From the NCBI RefSeq assembly GCF_001682855.1, contig NZ_MAQW01000001.1, positions 454,443-518,442 on the forward strand: a DNA stretch of 64,000 nucleotides, read 5' to 3'. Origin of the DNA: Bacillus sp. FJAT-27264. GTDB lineage: Bacteria; Bacillota; Bacilli; Paenibacillales; Paenibacillaceae. Shown piece by piece: positions 18,236 to 27,131 of the stretch; position 1 is the first letter of the stretch, and each line of letters opens with the position of its first letter. The notes beneath the pieces were generated by a model that had not been told where the DNA came from, searched no databases, and was given only the letters and a program-made list of their open reading frames with translations. The position numbers and the translations under genes are program-made.

Positions 18236-18275
18236 AAAAAAATCAACCTTCCGGTTGAGTGAAAGGTTGATTTTT
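18236..18275 (-). terminator. Terminator of the AraC/isomerase operon
   Basis: A 12-bp perfect stem AAAATCAACCTT with AAGGTTGATTTT and A/T flanks, placed after the AraC stop and before the exporter ATPase start. Confidence 0.9.
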
Positions 18276-18300
18276 CATCCTTCTTGAGGATGAGGAGCCG

Positions 18301-19188
18301 CTACATCGGGCGGCTGAGGAGGTCTTGCTTGTTCAGCGCCGACTGTGCAGCTGCATATTTACTGGGCATGACGCCTACCGTATTCTTGAAGATACGGCTG
18401 AACAGGTGAATGCTGGAGAACCCGGTCTCCTCCGCGATCTCGGTCAAATTCTGCCGTCCCCGCAGAATTCGTAGCTTCGCCTGTTCAATTCGGACATGCT
18501 TCAGATAATTATGAATCGTAATGCCAAGCTGGCTTTTGAACAAGTAAGACAGATGATTCGCAGTTACACCTGCATGTTTGCCAATGCTTTCGTTGCTGAG
18601 CTGAGGATCATGATAATGCTCATGAATATAATGAATGGCGCCTTCCAGCAGCGGCCAGCCTTTCGTTAACTTGCCCTCCGTCTCCCCTGGAAGCGAGTGG
18701 CTCTTCATAAAGGTGTAGAGCAACTCCAAACAGATGGATTTGAGCAGCAAGGGGCTGGCCGGTGATGGATCACTCAGTTCTTTTTGCAACATGAGGAATT
18801 TCTTCTTCATATCCATCCGGTCTGCTAAGGCCAGGCGAGTTACCGGGGCGATGGAGGCCAGCTCCATCTCCTCTTCCCTGTGCTTCATGGCATCGGGACG
18901 ACCCGCATGCCTATGTTCGTCATAATAGAGATCAAAGTGAAGAATACACTGCACCAGCGGGAGCGCCGAGGAAGACTTGATGATATGGGGCATGAATGGA
19001 TGCATCAGCAGCACATCCCCTTCCTTGACCAGATATTTCACGCCATTCAGAAAGAACTCTGCCTCACCCTGATCAATATAGGTGTACACATGATCCGGAT
19101 CCATCCATTCTCCAGCTAGAGAAGTGGACTTCTGAATTCTAGCGGCTCTGACATAGGGGGAAATATGGTTAATCCAAGACTGCTCCAC
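18301..19188 (-). CDS. AraC-family transcriptional regulator
   Basis: A 295-residue regulator with an N-terminal cupin-like sensor domain (LVKEGDVLLMHPFMPHII, residues about 50-70) and two C-terminal HTH motifs (HYHDPQLSNESIGKHAGVT, and LTEIAEETGFSSIHLFSRIF). It is the last gene of the operon MDR dehydrogenase, isomerase, isomerase, AraC, 46 bp after the isomerase gene. It probably regulates that operon in response to a sugar-like effector. Confidence 0.9.
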   Translation of the reverse strand: MEQSWINHISPYVRAARIQKSTSLAGEWMDPDHVYTYIDQGEAEFFLNGVKYLVKEGDVLLMHPFMPHIIKSSSALPLVQCILHFDLYYDEHRHAGRPDAMKHREEEMELASIAPVTRLALADRMDMKKKFLMLQKELSDPSPASPLLLKSICLELLYTFMKSHSLPGETEGKLTKGWPLLEGAIHYIHEHYHDPQLSNESIGKHAGVTANHLSYLFKSQLGITIHNYLKHVRIEQAKLRILRGRQNLTEIAEETGFSSIHLFSRIFKNTVGVMPSKYAAAQSALNKQDLLSRPM

Positions 19189-19234
19189 GGCTGCGGCTCC
19201 CTTCTCTCTGCGGTGTCTCCATCCTGCAACGGAT

Positions 19235-20074
19235 TTACGCTTTGACCGGAATCTGCAATTCCTTCTCTACATAATCACGACAGGTCTTCATGCTATCATA
19301 CGGGGTATTCGTCGTTTCGTCCACTTCAAGTGTAACCCAACCGGTGTACTGAATTTCTTCCAGCGACGCCAGTACCTCTTGGAAGTTGACCGCCCCTCTG
19401 CCTAGCTCGCAAAAGAATGGTGCGTTCTCATTACCACCCTCAGCCTCCTGCTTCGTCAGGTCTTTGAGGTGGACATAAGCCACTCTATCACGGTAGGTTT
19501 TAATAACCTCTGCCGGGTCCATGCCAGCTCCCTTTAGGTGAGCAGAATCCGGCGCCAGATAGACGTATTCCGGATCGGTCAGATCCATCAACGTCTCCAG
19601 TTCGTTCTGATCCTGAATCTCCGTCCAGAGGTGAGGATGCAGACAAGCTTTCACTCCCAGCGCTTTCGTCTGCTTGGCCAGTTCATTGATTGTCTCAGCT
19701 GCGACTTTGAGTTCCTCCAACGTAGTTGGCTGCTCTCTTGTCCCGCCGGGACCCAGCACGAGAATCTCTGCGCCCAATTTCGCGAGGAGCTGGGCTAGCC
19801 GCACATTATGACGGATGATGTCCTCCCGGTTCTCCAAATTTCCAAAACGCTGATGCTGCCCGTCCGGCATCCCGCCGTACAGCCCAGTGATCACTAGTCC
19901 GTATCCGGCTAGCAGTTCCTTGAACTCTTCCGGCTTGTCTTCGTACTGGAGCGCAAAGGACGCCCACGGTTCGATTCCACGAAAGCCAAGCTGAGAGATC
20001 TCTGTCACGGCCTGAAGATGATTCTGGCCCCAAGTGATGGCATGGGCAGCGATTTTACCTCTGAATTCAGTCAT
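19235..20074 (-). CDS. Sugar phosphate isomerase/epimerase (TIM-barrel)
   Basis: A 279-residue xylose-isomerase-like TIM-barrel (AP endonuclease 2 fold). Visible features are AHAITWGQNH at the start, GFRGIEPW, the metal-ligand candidates in CLHPHLWTEI, APDSAHLKGAG, and VTLEVDETTNTPYDS near the C-terminus. Members isomerise or epimerise sugars and inositols (IolE/IolI, tagatose epimerase). Neighbours are a second TIM-barrel and an MDR dehydrogenase, suggesting a short polyol or sugar pathway. Confidence 0.87.
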   Translation of the reverse strand: MTEFRGKIAAHAITWGQNHLQAVTEISQLGFRGIEPWASFALQYEDKPEEFKELLAGYGLVITGLYGGMPDGQHQRFGNLENREDIIRHNVRLAQLLAKLGAEILVLGPGGTREQPTTLEELKVAAETINELAKQTKALGVKACLHPHLWTEIQDQNELETLMDLTDPEYVYLAPDSAHLKGAGMDPAEVIKTYRDRVAYVHLKDLTKQEAEGGNENAPFFCELGRGAVNFQEVLASLEEIQYTGWVTLEVDETTNTPYDSMKTCRDYVEKELQIPVKA

Positions 20075-20133
20075 GAATAGGTCTCCTTATTGGCAGGGCT
20101 TCACGTACCAATGCGCTAACCCTGCCCGTTCTC

Positions 20134-20967
20134 TTATAGCCCTAGTGGTGCGAATACTTTATCAAATCCAGCCTTAGAGCGAGCCAGCAACTCCTGCGAA
20201 GTCTGCCCACTACCTGGGGCCAGCACTTCCTGAGCAACAACACCTTTATAACCAATCTTCACGAGACTTTCCAAGAAGCCAGCAAGATCGATCACACCTT
20301 CGCCAGGATACAGACGGTCACCATCCTGCAGTTCAGGGATTGGCAGGTCCTTGGCATCATTGATATGAGCATGCGTGATTTGCTCCGGCTTCAGCTTGAG
20401 CAGGTCATCAGTGGTCAGCCCATTCGTGTACCAATGGTAGGAGTCTAGTAGCAGACCGACATTACGGGAGTTGATCGCCTCCATCCACTCAAGCGTATCC
20501 TCCATCGTCCAGATGAATGGATTAGCCCATTGTGTACGCAGATGGTTACTGCCTACAAACTCCAGACCTAGCGAGATGCCGTACGCCCCCAAGATGTCCG
20601 CGCACAGTCTCAAACGCCGCGTAGCAGCAATCATGAATGGAGCCGCTGGCAGATCAGTGGAAGGCAGAATGTACGTGCAACACGCCTTACAATTCAGAGC
20701 GGCCGCTGCTTCCGACACCCTTACAAGCTGTTCTAACCCCGCCCGGAAATTCTCTTCCGTGCTCCGCCAATCCACATCCAGGCTAAAGGAACCGATGGTA
20801 ATCCCAGTGCTTTCCAGCAGTTCTAATGCTTTTTCTTGTCCAAGCTCCTGGATCAGCTCTAGCGGATTAAGATCCACCGCCTGAAACCCGAACTCAGCCG
20901 CACTTCTGATATACTCTTCATTTGACGCAATCTCACCGAGACCCGCCGTAGTCAATCCTCTTAACAT
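20134..20967 (-). CDS. Sugar phosphate isomerase/epimerase (TIM-barrel)
   Basis: A 277-residue xylose-isomerase-like TIM-barrel, distinct in sequence from its neighbour. Conserved acidic and His positions are seen in LGLEFVGSNHLRTQ, LLLDSYHWYTNGL, THAHINDAKD and VVAQEVLAPGS. The ATG at 20967 lies behind AAGGAGG and overlaps the end of the MDR dehydrogenase gene by a few codons only if the 12 upstream codons are counted, so this start is preferred. Second gene of its operon. Confidence 0.87.
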   Translation of the reverse strand: MLRGLTTAGLGEIASNEEYIRSAAEFGFQAVDLNPLELIQELGQEKALELLESTGITIGSFSLDVDWRSTEENFRAGLEQLVRVSEAAAALNCKACCTYILPSTDLPAAPFMIAATRRLRLCADILGAYGISLGLEFVGSNHLRTQWANPFIWTMEDTLEWMEAINSRNVGLLLDSYHWYTNGLTTDDLLKLKPEQITHAHINDAKDLPIPELQDGDRLYPGEGVIDLAGFLESLVKIGYKGVVAQEVLAPGSGQTSQELLARSKAGFDKVFAPLGL

Positions 20968-20980
20968 GTCTTTGTCCTCC

Positions 20981-21988
20981 TTAGGCCCAGTCAAATAGCA
21001 CACCGTTGTATTGGTCTTTATTGTTTCTTAGTCCTGCATAAGCTTCACTGGCTTGCTCTGGCTTGATCACATGGCTGATCAGCGGCTCGATCTGCAGTCG
21101 GTTCTGCTGCATCAGCTCGAAGACGATCTTGGAATTACGCACCAGCGAGTGCTTCACGAACTGGTTAGGTTCTGTCGGATAACGCCACTCATGCGCCCCT
21201 TTGAACGTAATACATCCACGGTTATATAGATGGCAATAGTTGAGTACTTCCGTAATATCTGTGTTGTACTCTCCACGCGGACTACCCAGCAGAATGATCT
21301 CTCCCTGACTGCCGATGTACTCCAGACTGTCAACTGCAACCTTGGAAATCCCAGTAGCTTCTATATGAGATGATACACCTTGACCATTAGTAAGCGCCAT
21401 CAATTCTTCTTTCACTTTACCGCTGCTACCATCTAGCGCATAATCCACACCACATACACGGGCTGTCTTGAGTCGTTCCTGTGACAGGTCCACCCCGATC
21501 ACCGTTGCACCTTGCAAGCGGGCCAATTGAGCGGCCAGATTGCCGACCAATCCAAGACCGGATACACTTACCTTGTCACCAAGCTCAATGTTCGACACGC
21601 GAACCGAAGTGAAAGCCACGGTAGCCATGCGAGTGAAAGGAACCCATCTAAGATCCAATCCGTCCGGCACCTTCAGCACAACGTCCTTAACCTCTAGCAC
21701 CTGGTATTCGCTATGACTGCCATAGTGGAAAACAGCATCTCCGACTTGTACATCCTTAACGCCTGCACCAGCTTCAATAATTCGGCTAACACTGGCATAA
21801 CCCGGGTTAAGCGGAAGCTTGGCCCACCACTCTGTACCTGCCAGCATCGCCAGCTCCGTTCCTGGGCTAATCAGCGAATATATTAATTGAACAAGGACTT
21901 CATTCTCCCCAAGAGTTGGGGCTGTAAACGCCTCTTCCACCGTTTCTACTTCATTTGGGCTGACGAACATAATTTTCCTATTTCTCAT
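20981..21988 (-). CDS. Zinc-type alcohol dehydrogenase-like (MDR) oxidoreductase
   Basis: A 335-residue medium-chain dehydrogenase/reductase with an N-terminal GroES-like domain (LIYSLISPGTELAMLAG) and a Rossmann domain (VSGLGLVGNLAAQLARLQG). The structural four-Cys zinc loop of classical ADHs is absent, as in the threonine/sorbitol-like and bacteriochlorophyllide-type MDR subgroup. First gene of a four-gene operon with two isomerases and an AraC regulator, so it probably oxidises a sugar or polyol. The ATG at 21988 has AAGGAG 11 nt upstream; the in-frame GTG at 22000 overlaps that site. Confidence 0.85.
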   Translation of the reverse strand: MRNRKIMFVSPNEVETVEEAFTAPTLGENEVLVQLIYSLISPGTELAMLAGTEWWAKLPLNPGYASVSRIIEAGAGVKDVQVGDAVFHYGSHSEYQVLEVKDVVLKVPDGLDLRWVPFTRMATVAFTSVRVSNIELGDKVSVSGLGLVGNLAAQLARLQGATVIGVDLSQERLKTARVCGVDYALDGSSGKVKEELMALTNGQGVSSHIEATGISKVAVDSLEYIGSQGEIILLGSPRGEYNTDITEVLNYCHLYNRGCITFKGAHEWRYPTEPNQFVKHSLVRNSKIVFELMQQNRLQIEPLISHVIKPEQASEAYAGLRNNKDQYNGVLFDWA

Positions 21989-22121
21989 TTGTGTAGTCAC
22001 TCCTTCAGGTTCATTGATCCCTTTAAATGTATGGTTTTTTGAGTAAATTGTCTTTACCTGAATTCATGATTTTTTGTCTAAAACTACGATGTCGATGCAC
22101 CCGTTCTACGTCACTGTAATC

Positions 22122-22181
22122 CCACGCCAAAAAGCCGTCCCTCCACTGCTTCCAGTGTCGAGACAGCTTCGTCCTGTGTCA
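22122..22181 (-). other. Very small open frame just after ytaF, doubtful
   Basis: Six bases past the ytaF stop an ATG opens a 19-codon frame (MTQDEAVSTLEAVEGRLFGV and three more residues). It has no ribosome site of its own beyond the ytaF end. It may be a gene tail left by rearrangement or chance; no homology is claimed. Confidence 0.15.
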
Positions 22182-22188
22182 TGCGCGC

Positions 22189-22833
22189 TTAATCAAAAAA
22201 TGAATTACATGCAATCAAAATGATGATAATTCCGCTTAACACGGTACTGAACTGCCCTAGGGTAAACGAACCGATCCGCACACCAGACAGCTTTCGCCCG
22301 AGAACCACACCGAGCCATACCGTCACATAACTTCCGATGGCCGCCGTTAAAGAAATCGCCAGCGGAGACAGTCCGATCAGCCCTGCGCCGACGCCGTTCG
22401 TGACTGCATTCGCGGCCAAGGCCACCCCCAGGACCATCGCTTCCAGAATGCCGATCGAGCCGGATTTATCTTTATCAGCGAGTTCTGGGTTTTGCAGAAT
22501 TCCGGTCAGCGATCCACCTCCTTCCTCACGGGCTCCTTCACTCTCTTGAACAGCTTCCCGCTTCTTACGCGGCGCCGCTAGCAGAATGATCCGCACCCCG
22601 ATGATAAAGAGCAGCAGGGCGCCGATCACAACGGGCATTACACCGGGTAGCACCTTGGCCATCCATTGACCGGAGAGAATGCCGACCATACTGAGAATGA
22701 AACAGATCACCGCGATGATTAAATTAGAGAAATGGTTAATACGGATGCCACGAATCCCATAAGATATTCCAACACCTAAATTATCCAGACTGGATGAGAG
22801 GGCAAAGCCGAAAATGAGAAGCCACCCGACCAT
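22189..22833 (-). CDS. ytaF: Sporulation membrane protein YtaF
   Basis: A 214-residue integral membrane protein of the MntP/YtaF group with two three-helix repeats. FGFALSSSLDNLGVGISYGI in the first repeat and LGVALAANAVTNGVGAGL in the second carry the polar intramembrane residues (D, N) expected of the family. A 30-residue charged loop separates the repeats. YtaF is linked to sporulation in B. subtilis, and MntP relatives export manganese; the substrate is not known. The ATG at 22833 is preferred over the GTG four codons upstream because of spacing to AAGGAG. Confidence 0.85.
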   Translation of the reverse strand: MVGWLLIFGFALSSSLDNLGVGISYGIRGIRINHFSNLIIAVICFILSMVGILSGQWMAKVLPGVMPVVIGALLLFIIGVRIILLAAPRKKREAVQESEGAREEGGGSLTGILQNPELADKDKSGSIGILEAMVLGVALAANAVTNGVGAGLIGLSPLAISLTAAIGSYVTVWLGVVLGRKLSGVRIGSFTLGQFSTVLSGIIIILIACNSFFD

Positions 22834-22970
22834 GGTTTGGTTCACTCCTTGTTTCTGTTTACAGTCATACTATTGAGAAATACGCAAAATGGTGCGCGTC
22901 CCAAGTAAAACTGTTGAGATTTCCTCAACAATTGATATCAACAACACCCTGTACAGGAGGTGAAATGCAC

Positions 22971-23636
22971 ATGTCTGATGAGAAGAGAAGCCCTGATCTT
23001 GGGGAGATACTGACGACATTGCTCAAAGAGCGCAGACTCTCTATGCGGAAGTTGAGCGCCATGACCGGCATGGATACCGCAACGATCTCCCGCATCGTGA
23101 ACGGCAAACAGCGGGCGAAGCCAGAGCATCTGAAGGCCTTTGCCCTGCATCTGGAAGCCCCCCTCGCCGATCTATTCCAGGCCGCCGGTTATGGCACTGC
23201 TGCGCCCTCTCCCCCAGTTCCGGCCTCCGACATTCATTCCTCCATCACCAGCATCAAGGAAACTCTGCAGGCCTTCAACCTGATCGATCATCATTTTACT
23301 GCAGAACTGGTTCAACGGGAACTCCGTAAATACGAACCCTATGTCCTCACCGAAGAAGGCGCAGGAAAGATTCATAACGATTTCCCCGACAAGGTAAAAA
23401 GCGTCAACGGTGCAGGACCGTTCATTGAAGAACTGCACCGTATGTATGAGCTCTACAGCAGCACCGACCTCCCTCTGGAGGAACGTGCTATTCTGGGAAG
23501 CGGATTGTTCTATTTTGTCTCGGCGACTGACATCATTCCGGACTATGTTTTCCCGCTGGGTTATCTGGATGATGCTATTGCTGTGCAGATTGTGATGGAG
23601 CGGCTGCAGGAGCTGCGGAGTCGGTCGGGGATTTAA
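22971..23636 (+). CDS. HTH (Cro/CI) protein fused to a DUF1232 (YkvA-like) domain
   Basis: A 221-residue protein. Residues about 10-70 form a Cro/CI helix-turn-helix (RRLSMRKLSAMTGMDTATIS, IVNGKQRAKPEHL). The C-terminal part (from about residue 170) carries the DUF1232/YkvA motif YFVSATDIIPDYVFPLGYLD. The fusion is common in Paenibacillus but its role is unknown; a regulator with a membrane-associated sensor domain is a reasonable guess. Two in-frame ATGs (22965 and 22971) lie behind AGGAGG; the second has better spacing. Divergent from ytaF. Confidence 0.85.
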   Translation: MSDEKRSPDLGEILTTLLKERRLSMRKLSAMTGMDTATISRIVNGKQRAKPEHLKAFALHLEAPLADLFQAAGYGTAAPSPPVPASDIHSSITSIKETLQAFNLIDHHFTAELVQRELRKYEPYVLTEEGAGKIHNDFPDKVKSVNGAGPFIEELHRMYELYSSTDLPLEERAILGSGLFYFVSATDIIPDYVFPLGYLDDAIAVQIVMERLQELRSRSGI

Positions 23637-23670
23637 TACAAGGGCAATACTAACTGCAAAGAAAATTCGG

Positions 23671-23735
23671 AAAAGAGGCCGTTCCCATTGCAGAGAATCT
23701 GCGGGGAGCGGCCTTGGAAATGAACAGCCTCTTTT
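23671..23735. repeat. REP-like imperfect palindrome, copy 1 (also terminator of the HTH-DUF1232 gene)
   Basis: An inner hairpin at 23677-23713 has an outer arm GGCCGTTCCC/GGGAGCGGCC enclosing GCAGA-GAA-TCTGC. An enclosing stem AAAAGAGGC (23671-23679) pairs with GCCTCTTTT (23727-23735). The same two-storey palindrome with the same ...GCCTTGG right edge recurs at 36921-36964, so it is a dispersed intergenic element. With its T run it can also end transcription of the + strand gene that stops at 23636. Confidence 0.7.
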
Positions 23736-23870
23736 TCCAGATGGATAGAAGGATTCGAACACATCAAACAGGCCGTTCCCCTCAGATGAATAGTCCGGCT
23801 GTTGTTGAAGAAGCCGTCTAACTCCTGCATGTGAGGGAAGAACAAATTAAACAAGGACAAAGAGGCAAAA

Positions 23871-23930
23871 AAGTCCCCTCAAAGTCAACGGAAGTGAAAT
23901 GTCCTTCACCCCGCCCACTTGAGGGGAATA
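23871..23930 (-). terminator. Terminator of the secreted-protein gene
   Basis: A CCCCTCAAGT stem (left arm 23875-23885, right arm 23917-23926) with a T6 run on the minus strand, 50 bp past the stop at 23980. Confidence 0.7.
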
Positions 23931-23979
23931 TTTGAAAGCTCAGAAGAGTAGGCTTTCGGCAAGTTTGGAGATATTTAAT

Positions 23980-24546
23980 TTATGTTGAATATATTTTTAA
24001 TGCTCCAGCACCTGTACGATCTCCGTTTGTGCTCACCTTGATTTTATAATCCAGGCTTGGATTGTTGATGTTGAACCAGACCACTTGCCCCTGACTAACG
24101 TTCTCCCTCCAGACACGGCTGCCGTCCGGGCTCTCAAGAATAATGTTCATGTTGGGCACGTAAGTCAAATAAACAACGTGAACGTATAAATTAAAATGTG
24201 GGTAGGTGTTGAAATTTCCGATGGACACTGCCTGATTGCCATCGATCTCTCTAGGGATTGACACATGCTGAGTCGTATTTACAGTCTTTGCCCCTATCTG
24301 ATCAGCAGCGACCGATTCGGCCTCAGCAAGCTTTTCTGTAATTTGTTCTTGTGTCAAGTACGATACCGTCTCAACGCCATTCTCATCGTAAGCCGTTAGC
24401 TTCCCGTCTGCCAGGTTGAGAACATTTACAGTGACGCCTTCCGGCCCTGTCCCGCTCCGTGCTTCCACATTCCCCGCAGCATAAGCGGAACTCGTCAGCA
24501 GCATCGAGATTGTAAGCATTAGATAAAAGGCTTTTTTTAATTTCAT
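23980..24546 (-). CDS. Small secreted protein of unknown function
   Basis: A 188-residue protein with a clear signal peptide (MKLKKAFYLMLTISMLLTSS, cleavage after AYA at about 23). The mature part has an acidic N-terminal stretch with an EQITEKLAEAE helix, then a beta-rich C-terminal half (VHVVYLTYVPNMNIILESPD, TNGDRTGAGALKIYST) that looks like a small extracellular beta-sandwich. No family was recognised. The ATG at 24546 sits 8 nt after GGGAG and is preferred to the ATG two codons upstream. Monocistronic. Confidence 0.7.
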   Translation of the reverse strand: MKLKKAFYLMLTISMLLTSSAYAAGNVEARSGTGPEGVTVNVLNLADGKLTAYDENGVETVSYLTQEQITEKLAEAESVAADQIGAKTVNTTQHVSIPREIDGNQAVSIGNFNTYPHFNLYVHVVYLTYVPNMNIILESPDGSRVWRENVSQGQVVWFNINNPSLDYKIKVSTNGDRTGAGALKIYST

Positions 24547-24694
24547 CACCATTTCTCCCTTAAATTAGTTTTTTATCAACTGTTGATTACGAAGGCAGCA
24601 CCTTGAGATTTGTACGCGGAATACCACCCTAATATGCCTAAAAGAATAAAATCTCCTGTTGTTTCATGGGACAAGTCAATTATGGACGCAGCAA

Positions 24695-24725
24695 ACAGGC
24701 CGTTCCCTTTCATGGAACAGCCTGT
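24695..24725. repeat. Hairpin with the GGCCGTTCC motif
   Basis: ACAGGCCGTTCC pairs with GGAACAGCCTGT (one mismatch) around a 7-nt loop. The AGGCCGTTCCC core also occurs unpaired at 23770 and within the REP-like element at 23677, so three copies of the motif lie within 1.1 kb. Confidence 0.55.
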
Positions 24726-24765
24726 CTGATCTCGTAAGGATGGCTTGCCATTCACTGCTTCAAGC

Positions 24766-24910
24766 CTATCTATTCATGCACAGATCAGTGGCTCTTACCA
24801 GCAGTTCAATCACCTGCTGCATGACTTTATCCATATCGCCTCCGGTCCCCACTTCTAACTTGTTTGCAATTATTCGTTTATTCTCCCCCTTTACTGCAAA
24901 CAAACAGCCT
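24766..24910 (-). other. Possible gene fragment (about 47 codons)
   Basis: On the minus strand a frame with protein-like composition (KRIIANKLEVGTGGDMDKVM, then ELLVRATDLCMNR) ends at the TAG at 24766. It has no usable start or ribosome site, because a stop codon lies just upstream at about 24911. It may be the tail of a lost gene. No family is claimed. Confidence 0.3.
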
Positions 24911-24928
24911 TACTAAAATGAACAGAAA

Positions 24929-24982
24929 AGCCTAATTAAGAAGAGACCGTTCATTAAAATACGGTTCCTTTCTCATTAGGCT
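24929..24982 (-). terminator. Terminator of the monooxygenase / amino-acid ABC operon
   Basis: A long interrupted stem (AGCCTAAT.GAGA..GAACCGT with its complement) followed by TTTTCTG on the minus strand, immediately past the monooxygenase stop at 24995. Confidence 0.8.
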
Positions 24983-24994
24983 ATCAGGAGTCTA

Positions 24995-26320
24995 TCAATC
25001 CTGCGCATACCGGTTTTTCGGGATCTGCAGACCAAGATGGCCCCTCAGTGTATCGCTCTCATAATCTAACCGAAACAAGCCGCGCTTCTGCAGCTCCGGC
25101 ACAAGCAGCTCCGTAACATCAGCCAAAGTGCCTGGTACTTCACTGTGCAGAATAAATCCATCCGCTGCTCCTGTTTCGAACCACTCCTGCATCCGATCTG
25201 CTACTTCATGCGGGGATCCGAAAAAGATCGGCTTTGGCTCGGCAAATGCCAGCACAGTCTGGCGTAGGGTCAAACCACGCTCGCGAGCTTTTCGCTTGAT
25301 GCGATCAGTAAAGCTTTGAAAACTTTTGCTGCCAAGTGTACCTACATCAGGGAAAGGTTCATGCAACGGATACTGTGTGAAATCGTGGAAGTCGAAAAAC
25401 TGTGCGAAATATCGCAGCGACTGCTCAAATGATTTTAACGCAGCGGTCTTAGCATACTTCTCCTCAGCCTCTTCCCTTGTTCGACCAATTACAATATTAG
25501 CGCTCGGCATAATGATCAATTCAGACGAATCACGTCCGGCTTCGCCAACTTTTCGCTTCAAATCCTTATAATACTTCCTTGCTTCCTCCAAATTGCTAAT
25601 ACCGGTCATGACCGCATCAGAGTGAACCGCGGAGAAATCCTGCCCATCCGCAGAAGAGCCCGCTTGAAAAATAACCGGATGACCCTGGCGCGAGCGAGCA
25701 ATATTCAGCGGTCCCTTCACTGAGAAAAATTCTCCCTGGTGATTTAGACGATGTAGCTTACTTGGATCGAAAAAGACTCCGCTGTCTTTGTCCCTCACAA
25801 AGGCGTCATCTTCCCATGAATCCCACAAGCCGCGGGCCACAGACAAATACTCACTGGCTATGCGATAACGCGTATCATGCTCAGGATGATCTTCCTCTGA
25901 TCTGCTGAAATTAAGTGCTGCCGCGCTCATACCGGTCGTCACTACATTCCAGCCCGCTCGTCCGCCGCTAATATGGTCGATGGAAGCAAGCTGCCGTGCA
26001 CTTGTATAGGGATCGCTGTATGTCGTGGATAATGTGCCGACCAGACCGATGCGGGAGGTGGCGTGTCCCAGCGCAGACAACAGCGTCAAAGGCTCCAAGT
26101 GATTGGCATAGTGCGGAGTCGATTTCTCGTTTATATGCAGGACGTCAGCGATAAAAACAAGATCCAGCTTGCCAGCCTCCGCAATTAGCGCCTGTTCACG
26201 GTAGAAGTCGAAGGCAATGCTCGCGTCCGACCTGACCTCGGGATGCCGCCATGCGCTTACACTTGATCCAACACCATGGATCATCGCACCTAGTTTAATT
26301 TGTCTGCGGTTTGTCGTCAT
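24995..26320 (-). CDS. Flavin-dependent monooxygenase, NtaA/SnaA/DszA family
   Basis: A 441-residue LLM-class flavin monooxygenase. The N-terminus KLGAMIHGVGSSVSAWRHP, ISGGRAGWNVVTT (about 135) and the PVIFQAGSSADGQDFSA segment are diagnostic of the NtaA/SnaA/DszA branch, which uses FMNH2 to oxidise C-N or C-S compounds. It lies 26 bp downstream of a polar amino-acid ABC importer. In B. subtilis similar sets (ytmI-type, yxe) import and oxidise S-modified cysteines. Start chosen at the ATG at 26320; a GTG-ATG pair 9-12 nt upstream is also possible. Confidence 0.9.
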   Translation of the reverse strand: MTTNRRQIKLGAMIHGVGSSVSAWRHPEVRSDASIAFDFYREQALIAEAGKLDLVFIADVLHINEKSTPHYANHLEPLTLLSALGHATSRIGLVGTLSTTYSDPYTSARQLASIDHISGGRAGWNVVTTGMSAAALNFSRSEEDHPEHDTRYRIASEYLSVARGLWDSWEDDAFVRDKDSGVFFDPSKLHRLNHQGEFFSVKGPLNIARSRQGHPVIFQAGSSADGQDFSAVHSDAVMTGISNLEEARKYYKDLKRKVGEAGRDSSELIIMPSANIVIGRTREEAEEKYAKTAALKSFEQSLRYFAQFFDFHDFTQYPLHEPFPDVGTLGSKSFQSFTDRIKRKARERGLTLRQTVLAFAEPKPIFFGSPHEVADRMQEWFETGAADGFILHSEVPGTLADVTELLVPELQKRGLFRLDYESDTLRGHLGLQIPKNRYAQD

Positions 26321-26346
26321 GCCGAACATCACCCTTTCAATTCCTT

Positions 26347-27108
26347 CTATCTGGTACTCTTACTGCCTGTATCGAAGCGACTCAAGAACTGCCTCACCCG
26401 CTCATTACGGCTTTCTTCGAAAATATGCTTCGGTGTCCCGTCGTCAGAGATAATGCCCTTCTCCATAAAAATAACACGGTCCCCGACCTCTCTGGCAAAA
26501 TTCATTTCATGTGTCGCGACGACAAGCGTCATCCCTTCCCGGGTCAGCTCCTTCATGACGAGCAGCACTTCACCTACCAGCTCAGGATCGAGCGCAGACG
26601 TTGGCTCATCGAACAGCAGGATGGCCGGCTCCATCGCCAGCGCTCGCGCAATGCCGACCCGCTGCTGCTGGCCGCCTGATAGCTGCGCTGGAAAACGATC
26701 GGCGAATTCGCCAAGGCCGACCTTGTTCAGCAACAATTTTCCACGCCGTATAGCATCAACCGGTTTCCATCGTTTGACCACGATTAGCCCCTCAATGACA
26801 TTCTCCAATGCTGTGCGATGGGGAAACAATTGATGGCTTTGGAACACCATGCCAGTCTTTTGCCGGTAACTGGTCAATTCGCGTATCCTCTTCTTGCCTC
26901 CATCCCCAAAGGACAATGACAATCCGTCCAGTTCGATCGTGCCTCTATCTGGAATTTCCAGCAAATTCACGCAGTTGAGCAAAGTCGATTTCCCTGATCC
27001 GGAAGGACCGATGACAATGGTCGTCTGTCCTTTTGCGATATGCAAGTCGATCCCCCGAAGAACTTCTGTCGGACCGAAGCTTTTACGCAATTGCGAGATC
27101 GTTAACAT
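26347..27108 (-). CDS. Polar amino-acid ABC transporter ATP-binding protein (TcyC/GlnQ type)
   Basis: A 253-residue ABC ATPase. Walker A is GPSGSGKST (about 33-41), followed by Q-loop [12 protein letters not shown], signature [15 protein letters not shown], Walker [21 protein letters not shown] and [11 protein letters not shown]. This is the pattern of amino-acid importers of the glutamine/cystine class. It follows the permease gene by 23 bp. Context with the SnaA-like monooxygenase points to sulfur compounds such as cystine or S-alkyl-cysteine. Confidence 0.9.
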   Translation of the reverse strand: MLTISQLRKSFGPTEVLRGIDLHIAKGQTTIVIGPSGSGKSTLLNCVNLLEIPDRGTIELDGLSLSFGDGGKKRIRELTSYRQKTGMVFQSHQLFPHRTALENVIEGLIVVKRWKPVDAIRRGKLLLNKVGLGEFADRFPAQLSGGQQQRVGIARALAMEPAILLFDEPTSALDPELVGEVLLVMKELTREGMTLVVATHEMNFAREVGDRVIFMEKGIISDDGTPKHIFEESRNERVRQFLSRFDTGSKSTR

Positions 27109-27131
27109 GTTCGCTGCCTCCTTCTCCTCAT

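Noticed and set aside
23172..23762. 196-codon minus-strand frame opposite the HTH-DUF1232 gene
   Set aside because: It crosses the REP-like terminator and lies antisense to a gene with recognisable domains; no ribosome site.
26300..26833. + strand frames opposite the amino-acid ABC ATPase
   Set aside because: Antisense shadow of a gene with all ABC motifs; the product has no recognisable features.
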